Origin: Tetraselmis striata
Taxonomy: Eukaryota; Chlorophyta; Chlorodendrophyceae; Chlorodendrales; Chlorodendraceae
Assembly (NCBI GenBank): GCA_006384855.1
Contig: VCJN01002047.1
Span: forward strand, 1-64,000
Direction of reading: 5' to 3'
Length of the DNA stretch: 64,000 nucleotides
Of the stretch, positions 11,401-22,009 are shown piece by piece; the first letter of the stretch is position 1, and every line of letters begins with the position of its first letter. A model generated the notes under the pieces. It was not told where the DNA came from. It did no database searches and worked only from the letters and a program-made list of their open reading frames with translations. A program made the position numbers and the translations under genes.

Positions 11401-12410
11401 CCCGTTGCCCTACCTCCTGCCCCCTTCGAGGACACATGGTGATCATGGCTGGCTCGGGGCGCGTGTATGTCCCGGGACGGCGGCCAAGAGGTCAACCCTC
11501 GCGGCTGCAGCCCGATTGACCACCCCCATTCGCGCTTTGCTGACACCATACGCCTTTAGGGCCAATACCGCTCGGAGAGAAAAGCAGCCATTTTAGTCAA
11601 AATGGAAGGCCTAAACAGTGTACGTTATTCCCAAGCTCGTCCGACCGAGCATGTGCCGTCGGTGCAAAGTTTATGGTGGGGGCGGAGCTCATGTCGGCAC
11701 GCCACGGAGATCCCGCAGCACGCCGCCTGCGCGCCGTAGCGGTGCGGGCCGCCCACCATTGCCGCATAAAGAGGTACTGTTGGCGCTACGGGTGGTCGCA
11801 GTGTCGGTGGTTGACAGTTGTCGGCTTGCTAGAGGCTAGAGTATGGGCAATGGGCCGCGCGATGTGCGCGTCGCGCAGCCGCATGTGCACATTGTACCAA
11901 CGGCGCGAACCGCATATATATCGGATCTTATATTCGGGCAGTTTTCGCAATATCGTACAGGTTACCGCGGGAAAGTGATGTGCAGCGGGGAGAAGAATTT
12001 GAAGAGCCTCAGCTTGAGCTACATGGTAGTCATGTAGTAGCAACGAGAGCGAAGGGTTGGAAGGGTTTGGACCGTTTTCCGAAGGCTGCATGAGAACTAT
12101 GCTCGGTCCGAACTATGCACGGTCCTAAACATGAGTGATGTGCATGCATGAAGCCAGCACAGAACTAAGAGAGTGGCCACAACTAGCGGACGATGATGGT
12201 TTTAAAAGTACCAGCACAGGTACATGGGTGACCGATCTTTTCTGCTAGGGCGGCACGCAATAAACTGCCGTACTTCGGCGTTAATGCCATAGCACCAAAA
12301 TTGCCCGTGTAGGCGTGCGTTATTGGCCGCCACGAGGGCAGCCGTTGTCAACACCGGCATACTCAAGGGAGGGAAAGGAAACCCAAAGAACACAGCTCAG
12401 AAAATAATGA

Positions 12411-14468
12411 TCAATACATGACATTGTCGGTGAGCGAGTGTCGCGCGCCAAGCGTTGCCGGCCCCTGCGCGCGGTGTAGCGGCCCTGTATAGTAGCAGTG
12501 ATATCTCCATGCCTCATACAATCAAAGTGTGATCGCGACAGGTGTGTGAAATTGGTTTCGGAGCAACCAAACCTCCAAAGCTGGCTTCGGGGTGTTGGCA
12601 AACCATTTTAGAGCGCAATACAGCATAGCATGGTTTCGCGAAACTTATTGAGCGCTCTTTGCTCTCGTTTCTGCGCGCCCCTTCGGTTTGTTTAGTTCTT
12701 TTTTCCGTTTGCCCTTATACGCCGGCGCGCACTGAAGAACGCCACTGTTTGTTGTAGAAATCGGGGTGCTCGCATCATGTTATTAGATTATTCGCCATAC
12801 GTCTGTGCTTGGTTTTATCTGCAATAAAGGCGGAAAGGGCGTGCCAGCTCTTCAAAATGCGTGCCTCAAGTGCGTCGCCATCCGTACGATGACCGGGGCA
12901 TGTTCCTACCGAATCGCATTCACCGAAGGTGACGCGACGAGAGAGCACTTCGTTGTTTCAGTATCGGCGCGCTTATCTCCGAGCTCCGTCACGCTGTCTC
13001 CCCCTCCCGCAAACACCCATGCGTGACGACCCCGAGCCCACATTTCTCCACATGGGGTCATGTAGATGAATGCGCCGCGTTCGGCGTTCTGGCTGCCGAT
13101 ACTTCGAGGACTGTGTAGGTGGGTGCATGCCTTCGAGGACACGCAATACGGCGACGTGTCCTGCGGTGCCCGTGCACCCATGAGAATCCTTGTCGTAAGC
13201 CTCAAAGTGCGCTTGCATGCAAGCCATAACAGCATTCGATGTAGTTTCGTGTGCATTAGCAGGTAGGGGCAGGTTCTTATTCGCGGTGTTTGTATTACTG
13301 CGTCGGCATCCGTCTGTACGCAAATCGACGGTGCGCTGCCCATAGATCTAGCCAACGCATGTTGATGAACAAACGTTGACCTTCCCCCTTCCTTGTTTGC
13401 GTGTGTTACGCCATTGTGTGTGCTACGCCATAGTGCAAACTTGTTGTGATAAGTTTATTGAGTGCGGCCACGCACAATAACATGCATGCCGGAGGATTGG
13501 ATGTAAGTTTAGAGATATATTACATCCGCACTGTCGGGGGACGGTTTAGGATACTGCCTAGTTTCATGTTTTTCCGTTGATGGTCTGACCAACCTTACCA
13601 ACTACTGCGGTGCAGGCATGCCCAGCAGGAAGGTCGCAAGATGCCAATGCCCGCTGCATGGTTTTAGTTTTTGGCACGATCCCCAACCAGATTTCATACG
13701 GGTACTAATATTACGACGCGATACCCAACCAGTTGTCTAGCAGGTACCCTATCTGGTACCCTATCTGGTACCCTACAAATGACGCATACCATGTACAGAA
13801 TGCAATTTCAAAGTAGTGGCGCTCTGCGGCTCCACCGCTGCCAACCAGTTGTCCCGCAACGCGCGGCGTAGACTCGGAGCCATGTGCTTTTCCGCTGCCG
13901 CCATCGCAATCACAAGCCGTCAGTTGAGCGATGACCACTCCAGCTTGTGGCCGACGATGAAGAAATATCGTACGAGTAGGAAACTGCAATATATATACCA
14001 CGGTAAAAAGTACTGCACCATCAAGTCATCGTCGTGCCGGGTCCCTGAGGGCGACAGAACCGGACAAGACCACATACACCAACCTCGTTCTCGGTCCCTG
14101 CCTGCCAAATGGAGTTGCCGCATATCTAGTTGCGCGGATGCCTTGCTGCAACTACAATCACATGCCTACTACCTTGCTGCTCTCAAATTCGATGCAGCCA
14201 CTCTCCCCTCATTGATACTACTCCGGCAGCTAAGCAGCTGGTCTGGGTTAGTTGTGACGAAAGAATGGATAAATACTTGTTTCTTACAATCAAACAAGGA
14301 TGTCCGCAGTTCCGCACACACTTCCGTCCTGCCAGGATAAGAGGTCAGTGGTGAACTAAGAGCGGGATAATACTAAGAGCGGGCTTGTTTCTTGGTAAAT
14401 CTCAGAAGTAATCAATGTTGCACCACCGTGCATCATTGCCAAAAATATCGAAGGTCAGTTGAGGGCAT
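12411..14468. other. No gene recognised
   Basis: Mixed-composition sequence. One GGTTTCGGAGC word lies at 12554. A 12-bp unit (GGTACCCTATCT) is repeated two and a half times at about 13742-13776. Open frames in this region show no conserved motif. The right end is the 3' flank of the chromate transporter gene. Confidence 0.4.
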
Positions 14469-17168
14469 CTATGTCATTTTGGTCGCCCAGGCAATCACCC
14501 CTAGCACCCCGCCCCCGAGCACAGCAAGGGGGGCAGGCGCCTTGAGGATCTGCACTGATCCGAAACCGAGTATGCCAATGCACACCGAGGCATCTGGGAA
14601 ACTGGACACGCCACGCACCTGAAAACAATCACAACAGTAATGGTCAGGAGTCAGTAAACATTGACCAATCACGCTACCCGAGGAAGGCACGGGCAAAAGA
14701 CAGCAGCTCCAGCCAAATGCGCGCGGCAGCAACACATGTGCAATTCCCCAACCTTCACAAACATCTGAAACACAGAGGCCACCACAAGTCCAACTGCGCT
14801 GGAGTTGAAGCCCGGCAAGAGCTTCTTGTAGACAGGAAAGTTGCGGACCCGGCCCCAGAATGGCAAAACGCCGAAAATCAGCAGGATACCGGGTGCAAAC
14901 AGGCCGACCCAGCAAGTGGCTATGCCGGCCACGGTTCCCGCACGGTACATTCCTGCATTCATAGAAACAACAGCTCCGATGTAGGCTGCCAGGTTGAAAA
15001 GGGGACCTGCCAATCACAGCGGCAACACAGCCGTCTTACAACGGGTGACCATGCAGAACTTGCGTACGGGGACGACTGCAGAATGTCCGCTAATACTGGC
15101 AGTATCACTCCTAGCTCGGTAAGTCAGTACCGGGCATGGCCTGAGCAGCTCCCAGTCCAGCATAGAACTGATCCGCAGTCATCCACGAGGTGCCGTTGGT
15201 GGCATCATTGTCAATGCATTCCATGGAGTTGCAGCCGTCCTGGTTCACTTCCTCGATCATCAGCGGCAAGACCACCTGGCCACCGCCGAAAATAATGGAG
15301 CCTGTGCGGTACATCCCCTGCACAAGCATGTCGGCAGCATGGCTTAGCATGTTGATCTCATGCGGGATATGAAGATGAGTATTCATACGCGGCCGCCCAG
15401 CACAGCATCTGCAACCTAGATGCCAAAGATGAAACGCCGTGATGCGCTCACCTCAAACCAGTGCAGCGGCTTCGCATCCTGGTAGTCAATGATGCGGCGC
15501 AGCACAATTGAAGACACAAGGATTGCAAGCCAGAGCACGACCAGGACAGAGCCCTGCCACATCTTGATGGGGAGCTCCTTCATTTCCTCGTTCTGCACAA
15601 TAATAGGCATATGTACTTCAGACTCATGCCCACATTAGAGTTTCCCCACTGCAGTGCCCACACATTGCAGGGCTTACATCGGGATCCAGTGGCTTCTTCC
15701 ACCGCTCAATGAGGGTGACAAGCCCGCCAACCAGAAGGATCAAGGGAAATATCCATGCAGATTGATAGTAGTACGCAATGGTACCGCTCAGACAGCATAA
15801 AATAGTCGTGGTTCGGTCTTTGCACTGCCCCTTGATCAACCCAAGCGCAGCAGCAGCCACAAGAGCCACACCTACGGCGGACAATCCTGAGGAAGCAGTG
15901 AATGACCTCTGGTCAGCGATTGCGCTCGATCCATGCCGTGGTTATGCCACACAGGTGGTACCCCAAGCCGCAGTACACATCCTTAGCACGCATAGGAGTT
16001 CGTACCATCAACAACGCCCTTCAGCCAGGGCTCCGGATCTATGAGGAACTCGGCTGCCCCAATACCAACAAGAGACATCATTAACAGGCCAGGGTACTGA
16101 AAGAGCATGCCAGTCATCAGGCCACCTGCATGCACAACGTGGCAGAGGTGTCCACGTCAACCCAGACATGACGCAGTTTCACATGCAGGGTAGATGGGCT
16201 CTACAGCAATCCCTGGAGGCCCTTAGCATACCGAGCAAACAACAGGGCAATGGTGATACAGCATGGATTGCAGTGTCAGAGTATGTAACACAGCATCCGA
16301 TCAGGAAAACACTGCATGGAACAATACGGCGTCAACAACAGCTCACCTGGGATGCCCTTCCATAACGTGCCCAAGGCAAAGGACATCTGGGTTGAGGTGG
16401 GTCCGGGCAGGCACTGCCCAAGAGCCAGAAACTCGGTGAATATGGTATCACTAACCCACTCCAGCCGCTCCACAAAGATCTGTTCAGATTCGAGACACAC
16501 ACCAATGGCGCTGGCGGTGAGAACGTTGCCCCAGTCACGCCGGTTCCAGGCCCCAGATGCGGCCACCTACCTTGCATACACTGTCATTCATAGTCGTAAG
16601 TAGCAGTACCCAAATAGATCAATGCTGAGTTTTATCATTTGTCAGATTAAATAAAGCAGGAGTGGTATACGAACGGTGCGAGATGGACTGCCAAATTGCA
16701 CTAATTGCTTGCAGGCGCAAGCAGCCCGGCACCTTTTGAAACAGCGCAATATGCGCTGCTGGTCCGCCGAAAGCCGTCCACCCGAGAAGCACCTGCAAAG
16801 CAAGGGGCGTGACGACACGCCGGGTTTAGGCAAGGTATCCAGTACTCCCTGGTAACGGCCACAATTGTCAGCATGTCGATACAGCAGCTGGTGGGGCGTC
16901 GCATGACCGCCAGACTGCGCAGATTTAACAGTGACGGGCGGCCAGAGCCAAGAAGAGGGTCGTCACCGAAACAAAAGGCCAGCAGCGCCAGTGGCTGGGT
17001 ACGTACAAACTTCGTGAATATTTGCAGGAAGGTGACGTCGGCGACAGCCTGCTTCCTGGTGGGGGCAGCGGCCTCTCCGGCAGAGGGCGCATCACCCGCC
17101 GCTATCAGTTGCGCTTCCGCGTCGTCGCCGCCGCCGCTGCCAGCGGTGGGCGCCACCTTGTTTGACAT
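14469..17168 (-). CDS. Chromate transporter family protein (two-domain CHR)
   Basis: A membrane anion transporter of the CHR family; known bacterial and algal members are linked to chromate/sulfate transport, but the substrate here cannot be told from sequence. Exons on the minus strand: 17168-17007, 16792-16733, 16479-16347, 16125-16006, 15886-15678, 15592-15452, 15317-15131, 15006-14753, 14618-14469. All junctions are GT-AG and in phase, giving 471 residues. The two homologous halves are visible. Half one has WTAFGGPAAHIALFQK, FVERLEWVSD, CLPGPTSTQMSFALG and MLFQYPGLLMMSLVG. Half two has YRTGSIIFGGGQVVLP, AQAMPGPLFNLAAYIGA and APGILLIFGVLPFWGR. About ten hydrophobic segments are present. 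The first 45 residues are polar and Gly/Ala-rich, with no clear targeting signal. An in-frame ATG eight codons upstream (17192) is an alternative start. A strong GTACGT donor decides the end of exon 1. Confidence 0.93.
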
Positions 17169-17361
17169 GGCTGCGCCGGGGCGCGCGATCATTGTCAGAT
17201 TGCCAGTGCTCACTCGCGCACAAAGTGTGCTAAAGTGACACGAGCCACGCAAAGTGGTGGTGTGCCAGCTGGTGGGAAAGCATAAGGTAGAACATCGTGT
17301 CTCTCAGCGTTGTCACTCGGGGATGCCGCGGCACGCGGAGACCGTAGGATACCTGCAACGA

Positions 17362-17583
17362 CGTCGGGTATAGATGGGAACTTCGCCGACCCCAACTCCC
17401 AAAGGAAGTGGGTGCAGTACTACGAGACTCAGCGTGCAGACTCTGCCGCAGCTGGGGTCGGATTGATGCTCGCCGAGGGTCGCTCGCCACGTGTTTATGC
17501 AGCTGGGTAGCGCAGTCGCTACATGTTGCTACGCGGGAGTGGAATAACAAAGTATCGTTTTAGAAATGTGCGCTCACGGCTGT
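17362..17583 (+). repeat. 220-bp dispersed repeat, copy 1
   Basis: Closely matches 26955-27168 in the same orientation. Shared blocks include GGGAACTTCGCCGAC, GTGCAGACTCTGCCGCAGCT, CAGCTGGGTAGCGCAGTCGC and GTATCGTTTTAGAAATGTGC. It lies in the 5' flank of the chromate transporter gene. No coding motif is seen; it could be a SINE-like or solo-terminal repeat. Confidence 0.75.
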
Positions 17584-17649
17584 AGTCCAATTAATAATAG
17601 ACATCAGCAAGAGAAGTTACACACGAGACTTCGTCCCCCGCCTGCCTTT

Positions 17650-18487
17650 TTTTTCGCCCCCGGGACAGGACTGGCACCAGTGAAACCCTTGCAGCGTCTC
17701 TACGACGACGGCCGTTTGGGCAGCAATCCAGTTACGGAAAGCCCCGGGTAGGCGACGACGCTCCTTTCTAGTCATCAAGCAAATTGCCGAAGCATTCTGC
17801 AAGAGTAATTGAAGGCCAGTGACGGAATTTCCAACACTGTTGGATCACCGTCTAAAACACTGCCATCAAAATACCCGGCACTGACCACGAAAGGTCCGCC
17901 CTACCCGTTTGGGCGTCGGCCCATTCGAGTAATGCGAGTTGGGGCAAGCCCCAACCCGCGGAGCAAAGCATTTCGGGAGTGCGATACATGTGCAACAAAA
18001 AAGGCAATGTGAGGGAGGGCCCGACGCCATAGCTGGAAAATTTCCCATTCCCAGTAAAATCCAGGGCGCCGTGAAGGGAGGGGGGGACCCAAAATAAAGG
18101 CGGTTAAGTCCTCAGGTGTTGACGCAATAACCTGACTACTAATGAAATCCCTGAACTCCGGAACTAACAACCCAAAATTATGACGGTGATACCCCCACCG
18201 CGGGCACTCTACCAACATATGTTCGATAGTCTCATATTCACCTCATCCGCCACATGCATGGCAGTGTTCAAGGAACCGCTCAGGCATGGCATGAATCCGG
18301 GCCAATCGGCGGGCAGTGGGAAATACTCGGGTGCGTAATTGTATCATAATGTGCAAACCGGCCACAACCCCCGCGGTGACACCCACCCCGTACTGTGGCA
18401 ACGGGTTTGACGCATAGGACGCCTGGACATATATACCCCAGCCAGGTGTTATTGCGTGCTAACGATGCCGACGATTCGTAACAACAT
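17650..18487 (-). mobile_element. LINE (non-LTR retrotransposon) 3' fragment
   Basis: On the minus strand the frame reads LRTRVFPTARRLARIHAMPE, then CHACGG, a TGA stop, and GEYETIEHMLVECPRW. The spacing C-x2-C…H…C with 'ETIEHMLVECP' is the zinc-finger-like C-terminal segment found after the reverse transcriptase of many LINEs (knowledge of the family). It continues about 100 residues to a stop at 17901. The 3' tail ends in an A run and recurs at three other places in this window. The 5' part is missing; the fragment meets another repeat at 18488. Confidence 0.7.
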
Positions 18488-19590
18488 TGATTCAAAATAA
18501 ATGTTAGGTTAACCAAAAGTTTCATGGTTGCGGTGTTAAGCAATGTTGGCCTCAAAACCCTTGTTTTCAGGGGACCAGACACACGCCAAAAAATAATCTA
18601 AGTGCCGAGCGACGTCTTGCCCCCGGGCTAGCATGGATGGGTCAACGTGATGATCATGGATACAACTTGGTACAGATGATGATCACGGAAATAACTTGGT
18701 ACTGTATTGCCAAGTAACTAACGTGGGGCGGCCGCGCTGTGGTGTTAGTATGGCTAACTAAGTCTGTAATAGAAATGGTCTATCATCCTTTGAAACCATA
18801 ACATCGCCATTGCTATTTTCATGTAAACTATGATCAAAGCTAGCATGCAGCAAAGCATGGATGGTAATAAAAGCAATGCAAGAGTAAAGTTCCATAACAT
18901 AGACAAGCTCCGAAACCATCATGTTTGTCATGCAGCCAAAAGGCATGAAGTGAGGACATGAATAATATGCAGATGATTGCTCCGAAACCAATTGCGGTGA
19001 CACATTGTTACACATGTATTCATGGCCGGCTCTCAATTGGAAAGTAGGCGCGGCCGCCCAAGTGCCTACGCGCACACATGAGGCCGCTTGCGGCAGGAAG
19101 CGGCTTAGTCACCCAGCGCATCATCATCAGCATCGCTGGAAGCATCATCCTCGACATCATCATCACACTCCGAATCCGCCGCCTCCTCCTCCTCCTCCTC
19201 CTCCTCCTCCTCCTCCTCCTCGGTTTCCTCCTCATCATCATCATATTCATCCTCCTCCCCCTCCTCCTCCTCCTCCTCCTCCCCCTCCTCCTCCTCCTCC
19301 TCCTCCTCCTCCTCCACCTCCTCCTCCTCCCCCTCCCCCTCCTCCTCCTCCTCCTCCTCCTCCCCCTCCTCCTCCTCCCCCTCCTCCCCCTCCTCCTCAT
19401 CATCATCATCATCCTCGCCAACGGGATTGGCGACATCCTCACTGGCCTCGGCTTGCTCGTTCTCCTCAGTGGCGTGGCCATCATCTTGCCCCGCAGCAAT
19501 ACTCTTGCCCACATGTGTCAGGGAAGAGAGTTCTTGCGCCAGAGGCTCTTCAGCCTCCTCCTCCTCCTCCTCGCCATCCTCAGCACCACC
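18488..19590 (-). mobile_element. Acidic-tail element, copy 1
   Basis: Most of 18488-19150 is repeated in inverted orientation at 49340-49985, including the sequence around the stop codon and about 600 bp downstream. On the minus strand an exon starts after a TTTTAG acceptor at about 19590. It reads GAEDGEEEEEEAEEPL and ends DDALGD before a stop at 19105. Its 135-residue C-terminal part is almost wholly Glu/Asp because of an expanded GAG/GAA (TCC on the plus strand) tract at 19180-19395. Two GGTTTCGGAGC words lie in the 3' part (minus strand, 18907 and 18979). Only the C-terminal exon could be defined; the protein is not recognised. Confidence 0.6.
19178..19408. repeat. (TCC)n/(TCA)n microsatellite
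   Basis: Nearly uninterrupted TCC triplets with TCCCCC and TCATCA interruptions, in frame with the acidic reading frame on the minus strand, so expansion adds glutamates without a frameshift. Confidence 0.9.
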
Positions 19591-19769
19591 TAAAATTACA
19601 TTATTGCTTCCATGCTGTGACTGACCACATGGTCCACACTAAAAATAATGGGATATCATGCCTCAGAAACACCCCACCAGAATATGCTCCCGAAAAGTTT
19701 CATAATCGATCAGCATATAAGGGCGATCTGACTAGATAATTCGCTGACATGTACATTTATCCAGAATTA

Positions 19770-20290
19770 CGCTTATTTCTACAGTATTTAAACCTTTAAT
19801 CGATTTAATTGTCCCATAAATCAGTACAGGCAAAAACAGGTAAAACAGACACTTTCTTTCATTCACACAAACAAACGAGCTTAGGTAATCCATAGCTTTA
19901 GGTTGGCTTCTTTTGGAAGTATATCGATCCACCACACGGACGCTTGCTTCCATGCTCAGCATGGAAGCATGTGTCCATCCACAGCATCGACGCATATGTC
20001 CGGCTAATGCATGAGAGAATGCTTGCAGACAAAGAGTTTATGACAAGATCTACAGTATTTGAACATTAAATCGGTTTTAGAGTCCCATAATTCAGGACTT
20101 GGAATATCAGATAAATGTGACACTTTCTTTCATTCACACAAACAAACGAGCTTTATGTAATCCATAATTTTAGATTGGTTTCCACTGGAAGTATGTCGAT
20201 CCACGACTCGGACGCTTGCTTCCATGCTGAGCATGGACGCATGCTTCCATGCTCAGCATGGAAGCATGTGTCCATCCACAGCATGGACGC
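19770..20290. repeat. 271-bp tandem duplication
   Basis: The block starting CTACAGTATTT at 19779 recurs at 20050. It includes CACTTTCTTTCATTCACACA and GTCCCATAA, and each copy ends in palindromic TCCATGCT…AGCATGGA units. Confidence 0.8.
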
Positions 20291-20770
20291 ATATGTCCAT
20301 CTAATGCATGGAATAATGCTTTTATACACAGGATTGGTAAATGTCTCCATGCTCAGCATGGACGCATGCTTCCATCCACAGCATGGACGCATATGTCCAT
20401 CTAATGCATGAAATAATGCTTTTATACTCAGGATTGGTAAATGTCTCCATGCTCAGCATGGACGCATGCTTCCATGCTCAGCATGGACACATGCTTCCAT
20501 CCACAGCATGGACGCATATGTCCATCTAATGCATGAAATAATGCTTTTATACTCAGGATTGGTAAATGTCTCCATGCTCAGCATGGACGCATGCTTCCAT
20601 CCACAGCATGGACGCATATGTCCATCTAATGCATGAAATAATGCTTTTATACTCAGGATTGGTAAATGTCTCCATGCTCAGCATGGACGCATGCTTCCAT
20701 GCTCAGCATGGACACATGCTTCCATCCACAGCATGGACACTTGCTCCCATCCACAGCATGGACACTAAAG
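19930..20770. repeat. Palindromic minisatellite, left of transposon
   Basis: Units built on TCCATGCTCAGCATGGA and TCCATCCACAGCATGGA, each able to fold on itself (TCCAT…ATGGA arms). From 20331 a higher-order unit beginning GGATTGGTAAATGTC is repeated at 20331, 20431, 20556 and 20656. The spacing is 100, 125 and 100 bp, so one copy holds an extra 25-bp unit. Confidence 0.85.
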
Positions 20771-22009
20771 CGACACAAGGGCTAAAGATAATTATATTTA
20801 GGCAGGCACGATGGACAAGCCCCTCTCACCTGTCGCGTCTCAGTTTCAGGTGGTTCCGTGCTCCCGCTCTCACCAGGCTTTGTCTGCTGTTGCCCGGGGA
20901 AAGCTATCCTTGGCGAATTCCAGATCTTCGATATCCACGCACTCATATGGCCGAGCGGCCGAGTGGCCGCCGCCTGCAGGCGCGCAGCATCGCCATCGGC
21001 ACATATCAGTCACTACAGATAAACGCGGGTACACAGAGAACCCGAGGTTGAGGGAGCAGGCTAGCGGCGCAGGACTCGACACTCAGTAACTGAGGTGGGC
21101 AGGAAGGGGCGAAGTGCGAAGATGTGGGTCCATGGGCGTTACCTGGCGGTTGACCGGTAGGGGCGTGGGGCAGATGGGGTGATCGGATCCAGCGCTTGAC
21201 CTGCTCTGTCGCGAACCATACCGCAGCCAACCACAGGTTAGTTTCAGGCAAAGGAAATGGCAAGGCTCGTTTTCGTGAAAGCGGCGGACCTATCTTTGCG
21301 GGCTCGACTATCAGTAACATAGGTGGGCAGGAAGGGGCGAAGTGCGAAGTTGTGGGTCCATGGGCGTTACCTGGCGGTTGACCGGTAGGGGCGTGGGGCA
21401 GATGGGGTGACCAGAACCCGCGCTTGACCTGCTCGGTCGCGAACGATACCGCATCCAACCATAGGTTAGTTTCATGCGAAGGAAATGGCAAAGGCTCGGC
21501 ATCGTGAAAGCGGCGGACCTGTCTGGGCGTGCTCGCGAGGAAGTGGATGGTGGTGTTGCGGTTGTGGAGAAGTGCGTTCTGAGCTCTCGTCAGCAATCCT
21601 TGGTCAGCAGTTGGGTCCCGATGGCGGCGGCGGCGGCGCCGCCGCCACAGGGGTACAGCACAAAGTACTGGCAGCGCGCATATATGACGATAAATATTTC
21701 ACCTAATAATACCGTTCGAAGTATTACGGAATGTACTGTATATCATCACTTTCCGCAGTTTTACAGTGGTACTGGTTAGTGAACTAAATCCATACTGTAC
21801 GATGTACTGCGATGATCGGTATGTGAAACGCGTTGACCGGGTGCTCGCAACCACAGGTATGGAGGGTAACCTTTGACCGACGAGTCAACATGCAATCCGA
21901 AATACTACGTAAGGTTTGACTGAGGGCGATCGCGGGGCGGTCCACCATCAAAGTTCTTCTCATTTCACACTCTCTCGCCAACGCTCATCCCCAACCCCCG
22001 TCCTATCCG

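Larger units (their letters stand above)
7670..12410 (-). mobile_element. Tyrosine-recombinase retroelement with split direct repeats
   Basis: The element reads on the minus strand. A roughly 230-bp sequence at 12183-12410 recurs in the same orientation at 7866-8108, with shared blocks such as AGCGGAC(A/G)ATGATGGTTTT, ATTGGCCGCCA and AAGAACACAGCTC. A second sequence at 8110-8190 recurs, more weakly, at 7677-7780. This order (A1, internal, B1, A2, B2) is the split-repeat layout known for PAT/Ngaro members of the DIRS group. The 3' third encodes a tyrosine recombinase. Frames at 10463-11400 look gag-like: hydrophobic/charged segments, then a basic Gln-rich tail. No reverse transcriptase motif was found, so the copy may be non-autonomous or too decayed. 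Confidence 0.65.

Noticed and set aside
19005-19739. 244-codon frame with poly-proline/poly-histidine on the plus strand
   Set aside because: It is the reading of the TCC microsatellite in another frame. The minus-strand acidic frame is shared with a second copy and is the better candidate.
19930-20770. CRISPR-like array
   Set aside because: The units are directly adjacent or separated by repeated, not unique, sequence. They are palindromic minisatellite units in a eukaryotic genome, with no cas-like genes.
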